Shown here: piece by piece, positions 61,419 through 64,000 of the stretch
How the letters are laid out: each line of letters opens with the position of its first letter
How positions within the stretch are numbered: the first letter of the stretch is position 1
DNA from: Hallella mizrahii
GTDB taxonomy: Bacteria > Bacteroidota > Bacteroidia > Bacteroidales > Bacteroidaceae
Assembly: GCF_009695775.1 (NCBI RefSeq)
Contig: NZ_VUNG01000007.1
Location: 1 to 64,000, forward strand
DNA: 64,000 nt
Direction: 5' to 3'
Notes under the pieces: model-generated
What the model saw: the letters and a program-made list of their open reading frames with translations, nothing else
Told to the model about the DNA's origin: nothing
The model's database searches: none
Made by a program: the position numbers and the translations under genes

Positions 61419-61484
61419 TCAGGACGGCAACACGCTCATCGTGTTGTCGCACTTGGTCAAAGTAATGATTTCCTCGTTCTCCAT
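61419..61484 (-). pseudogene. Truncated duplicate of the DUF2007 gene start
   Basis: Encodes MENEEIITLTKCDNTM then a stop after 21 codons; compare MDNEGLITLTKCGNTI of the intact gene. The upstream 80 bp (to about 61563) also repeats 60225-60303, including the CAAAGATA box. The IS remnant abuts the break. Confidence 0.65.
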
Positions 61485-61571
61485 AATTGTAATTGTTTAG
61501 GGTTGAAGTTTATCTCTGCCACAAAGATACGTTATTTTTTCCGTATTTGTCCGGTTGTAGCTCAGGATAAA

Positions 61572-63155
61572 TCACTCTACCTTCCATTCGTCCACCGTGT
61601 GCTTGTCGGCATCGAAGCGGATGCCGACCTTGATCACCCGCCGGCCGTCGGTGAGATAAGGCTTTGCATAGCCACGGGCATCAATCTGGTCAAGAGCATG
61701 GCGTGCCGTGTCACCCACCTTCAACTCCATGACGTAGATGGTGTCGGGCATGAAGATGACCATATCCACACGTCCACCTGCCACCTTCACCTGCGTGCGC
61801 ACATAGACATTGAGCATAGAGAAGATGAGATAAAACGTGTATTCATAGAAGCCTTCTTTCGTAGTTGCTTCGGCCAGTTTCTGCTTGAAGCCTTCGATAT
61901 ACGGAATTCCGGCGAGATAAGACTGCATGTGACTCATGGCAAGGTCGATATCGTCCTGCTTGAGTGCTCTCCAGAATTTCAAGGCAAAGCCTACTTGCAC
62001 GTCACCGCTGTTTAAGCCTGTATAAGTAGGCAGCAAACCATTAACATAGCCTACGCGTACTTCTTGATTGGGAATGGACAGAAAGTAGGTCTCGCCTTCT
62101 GCATCGTAGTCCTTAATCGTGAGATAACCGCTCTGATAGAGCAACGGCAGAGCATCTTTCATATTCTCTGTGGGCTGGTCGAAAGCCGACTCGGGCACAT
62201 CGAGCGAATCGAGCGTGGTGATGTCGGTATGGAAGTGCTGCATCTGCTTGATGAGGAAGGTCGGAGTGCCGGAGGCAAACCAGTAGTTTTTCAGCAATCG
62301 GTCGCCTAAGGCATTGAGCAGGCTGAATGGATTGAACACCGCATCAGCACCACCGGCAAAATGGTAGCCGTCGTATTTGAACTTGATTTTGGCGTACATC
62401 TCCTTCGGAGTCAGCTTGAAGTCCTTGGCCATTTCGCAAATGTCCTGTTTAAAAACAGTCTGAACCTCATGCTCGGTAAATCCACAGATGGTGGCAAACC
62501 TTGGGAGCAAGGAAACATTCTTCAAGTTGTTGATAGTAGAGAAGATGCTCAGCTGCGAAAACTTTGTGATGCCGGTGATGAAACAGAACTTGATATACTG
62601 CTCATTAGCCTTGAGTGGCACATAGAACTCCTGCATGACCTTGCGCATCGCCTCGAGCGTGGTTTGATCGTGAAGCGAGTCAAGCAAAGGGGCGTCGTAC
62701 TCGTCGATGATTACCGCTACCTGCTTGCCCGTCTTCTTATAAAGTAGTCTGATCAGTCCGTCGAGTTTCTCTCCTGGTGTCAACTCGTCGGGATTATCCT
62801 CGTAGACGTCCAACCGCTTCAGCATCAAAGTCAGCGCCCGTTGAAGCTCTTTGGCTGTAGACCTTCCTTTTGTGGTACTCAAATCGAGATGAAGCACGGG
62901 ATATTGCGTCCATTCCTTCTCAAGGTTCGTGATCTTCAATCCCTCAAACAACTCGCGGTCACCTTTGAAATACGATTCCAAAGTAGACGTGAGCAGCGAC
63001 TTGCCAAAGCGGCGGGGACGACTCATGAATACAAAAGTAGCATAGTGGGCCAACTGCCATACCAAGTCGGTCTTGTCTACATAGACAAAACCTTCTTTAA
63101 TGATTCTCTCAAAGGTCTGTATCCCTACCGGATATTTTCTCGTCAATAGCTCCAT
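61572..63155 (-). CDS. AAA-ATPase-like / PD-(D/E)XK nuclease fusion, DUF1703 type (527 aa)
   Basis: N-terminal AAA-ATPase_like domain (about 1-210) starts PVGIQTFERIIKEGFVYVDKT and has a P-loop variant PRRFGKSLL (about 46-54) and Walker B VAVIIDEYDAPL (about 146-157). The C-terminal nuclease-like domain (about 430-527) shows GRVDMVIF...YVMELKV (Asp and Glu-x-Lys). Abundant multi-copy family in gut Bacteroidetes; suggested roles include mobile-element or defence functions, none proven. Complete, monocistronic, with a good promoter. Confidence 0.85.
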   Translation of the reverse strand: MELLTRKYPVGIQTFERIIKEGFVYVDKTDLVWQLAHYATFVFMSRPRRFGKSLLTSTLESYFKGDRELFEGLKITNLEKEWTQYPVLHLDLSTTKGRSTAKELQRALTLMLKRLDVYEDNPDELTPGEKLDGLIRLLYKKTGKQVAVIIDEYDAPLLDSLHDQTTLEAMRKVMQEFYVPLKANEQYIKFCFITGITKFSQLSIFSTINNLKNVSLLPRFATICGFTEHEVQTVFKQDICEMAKDFKLTPKEMYAKIKFKYDGYHFAGGADAVFNPFSLLNALGDRLLKNYWFASGTPTFLIKQMQHFHTDITTLDSLDVPESAFDQPTENMKDALPLLYQSGYLTIKDYDAEGETYFLSIPNQEVRVGYVNGLLPTYTGLNSGDVQVGFALKFWRALKQDDIDLAMSHMQSYLAGIPYIEGFKQKLAEATTKEGFYEYTFYLIFSMLNVYVRTQVKVAGGRVDMVIFMPDTIYVMELKVGDTARHALDQIDARGYAKPYLTDGRRVIKVGIRFDADKHTVDEWKVE

Positions 63156-63180
63156 CGCGCGTTTATTCTTGTTCCTTTTG

Positions 63181-63212
63181 CAAACTTACGCAATTTATTT
63201 GGTATTTGCAAA
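63181..63212 (-). promoter_or_regulatory. Promoter of the DUF1703 gene
   Basis: TTTG (63209-63212), 20 bp, TAAGTTTG (63181-63188) on the minus strand, 26 bp before the ATG. Very good consensus match. Confidence 0.65.
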
Positions 63213-63449
63213 AGCTGATGATGAAAAGTTATCTGTATATCGGAACATGACTTATCTGCCTAACCATGCTTTCAGCGCTGAGGCTTTCTCTCGGCTGCAC
63301 AGCACTTAAGACTTCATTAAGATTGACTTAAGGTAAAGTTGTATCCGATTTGCCTCTTGATTTTGTTGCCTGCCAAGCGATCGTTCGCTGCGTAGCTTTT
63401 GGTCATTGCCTGCGTAGCAAACGATCTTTTTAAGATTACAACAATAAAG

Positions 63450-63499
63450 GCGCAAAGAAGGGGTCGTTGCGAACCTACGTTCTCCCTATCTTCGCGCCT
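63450..63499 (-). terminator. Probable terminator of the gene at 63526
   Basis: GGCGCGAAGATAGGG and CCCCTTCTTTGCGCC (minus strand) form an imperfect hairpin followed by TTTATTGTTG. The remaining gap 63213-63449 shows nothing I can name. Confidence 0.45.
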
Positions 63500-63525
63500 A
63501 TATGGCACCATGAAACAAGTGGATG

Positions 63526-64000
63526 CTATCGTGTCACTATCAGCCGCAGACTGTCGGCATGGGTGCGTTCCTTTAGCCACGACTGCATGCGGGCGCGCTC
63601 ACTGGCACTGAGTACGCGCTGGGTGCTGACCACCGCCATGACATAGTGCGAGGCCTTGGTCGTGTCGGTTTTCCAGTCAGCAACCCGCGAGACGCTGACT
63701 GCCGTCACTCCCGGCCATACTGTCCGGGTCTCTTTGCCAATCTCTGCTCCTAAGGAAGCATAGAGCTCGTAACCTTCGAGACGCTTTTCCAACTCTTGTA
63801 TGCGCGCACTCTGCTCCACCATTTTCTGTTTGCTGGCTTCCGTGGTGGTGTTGGCCGAGGCGAGTGCCTGGCTGAGCAGTATGCTGTCAGATTGTGAGCC
63901 TTGGATGATGTTAAGGCGGTAGTCATCGAGCTGGTATTCACCCATCATGGTCCTTGCACGGCTGATCTGCTGGCTGCTGATGGATTTGCCGACAGCCACC
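63526..64000 (-). CDS. Hypothetical protein, C-terminal part (start beyond window)
   Basis: At least 157 residues. Contains a coiled-coil stretch (about QKMVEQSARIQELEKRLEGYE) followed by an alpha/beta segment (VWPGVTAVSVSRVADW, THYVMAVVST-like) ending in a helix and DSLRLIVTR. Family not recognised. The frame runs off the window end; the apparent GTG at 63999 is probably internal. Confidence 0.6.
   Translation of the reverse strand, partial: VAVGKSISSQQISRARTMMGEYQLDDYRLNIIQGSQSDSILLSQALASANTTTEASKQKMVEQSARIQELEKRLEGYELYASLGAEIGKETRTVWPGVTAVSVSRVADWKTDTTKASHYVMAVVSTQRVLSASERARMQSWLKERTHADSLRLIVTR

Overview
The window looks like chromosome of a Bacteroidales bacterium, most likely Prevotella sensu lato. 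Evidence: promoters of the Bacteroidetes type (-33 TTTG, about 20 bp, -7 TAnnTTTG) precede many genes; there are two Mfa/Fim-type (type V) pilus loci made of lipoproteins; secreted proteins carry type IX secretion tails; there is a xylan-degradation cluster, a DUF1703 ATPase/nuclease and an IS1634-like transposase end. These assignments rest on reading motifs by eye; no database search was possible.

Layout. 0-1.5 kb: end of an IS1634-like transposase, then nested intergenic repeats. 1.5-21.5 kb (all minus strand): pilus locus A, reading DUF3575 protein, fimbrillin, Mfa2-like anchor, lipoprotein, a REP-associated tyrosine transposase (RAYT), then a 4011-residue seven-module beta-helix protein. 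Every junction but the first is packed with 0.45-0.94 kb of GTAG-headed REP palindromes. 22.3-25.1 kb: NlpC/P60 hydrolase and a XylE-type sugar/H+ symporter. 25.2-27.7 kb: a terminal-inverted-repeat element carrying paired cloverleaf-like hairpins, a 22-bp palindrome array and a GxxExxY pseudogene. 27.9-28.3 kb: a tRNA-Ser, tRNA-Glu, tRNA-Glu operon. 28.6-32 kb: ParB-like and ParA genes beside 1.2 kb of very AT-rich DNA and 22-bp-spaced iterons, a candidate replication or partition origin. 33.3-34.2 kb: split LysO exporter. 34.9-37.6 kb: GH2-like glycosidase. 37.7-47.3 kb: compact pilus locus B (seven genes), divergent from a TPR/AraC membrane regulator (47.6-49.3 kb). 49.7-57 kb: a T9SS-tailed protein and a xylan module (GH43, GH10, GPH symporter, divergent GH67). 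57-58.4 kb: second copy of the 26.3-27.1 kb repeat block plus gene remnants. 58.5-64 kb: alpha/beta hydrolase, DUF2007 protein, outer-membrane barrel, IS4-like remnant, ATPase/nuclease and a partial gene.

How the parts work together. GH10 cuts xylan, GH67 removes methylglucuronic acid, the GPH symporter imports oligomers, cytoplasmic GH43 finishes them; XylE could import free xylose. Locus B encodes a complete-looking pilus (DUF3575, OmpA-like, shaft, anchor and three tip-type lipoproteins), probably controlled by the divergent regulator through TGTCA/TGACA palindromes between them.

The most unusual content is non-coding. (1) A RAYT lies inside the densest field of REP palindromes carrying the GTAG foot known from RAYT substrates. 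(2) A family of about 125-nt four-way-junction hairpins occurs as inverted pairs in which unrelated 18-23 bp stems keep their base pairing; one pair sits in a terminal-inverted-repeat element inserted in REPIN spacers, another flanks a GxxExxY nuclease-like gene. (3) Iterons beside ParA suggest an origin. (4) Two unrelated palindrome arrays keep an exact 22-bp period.
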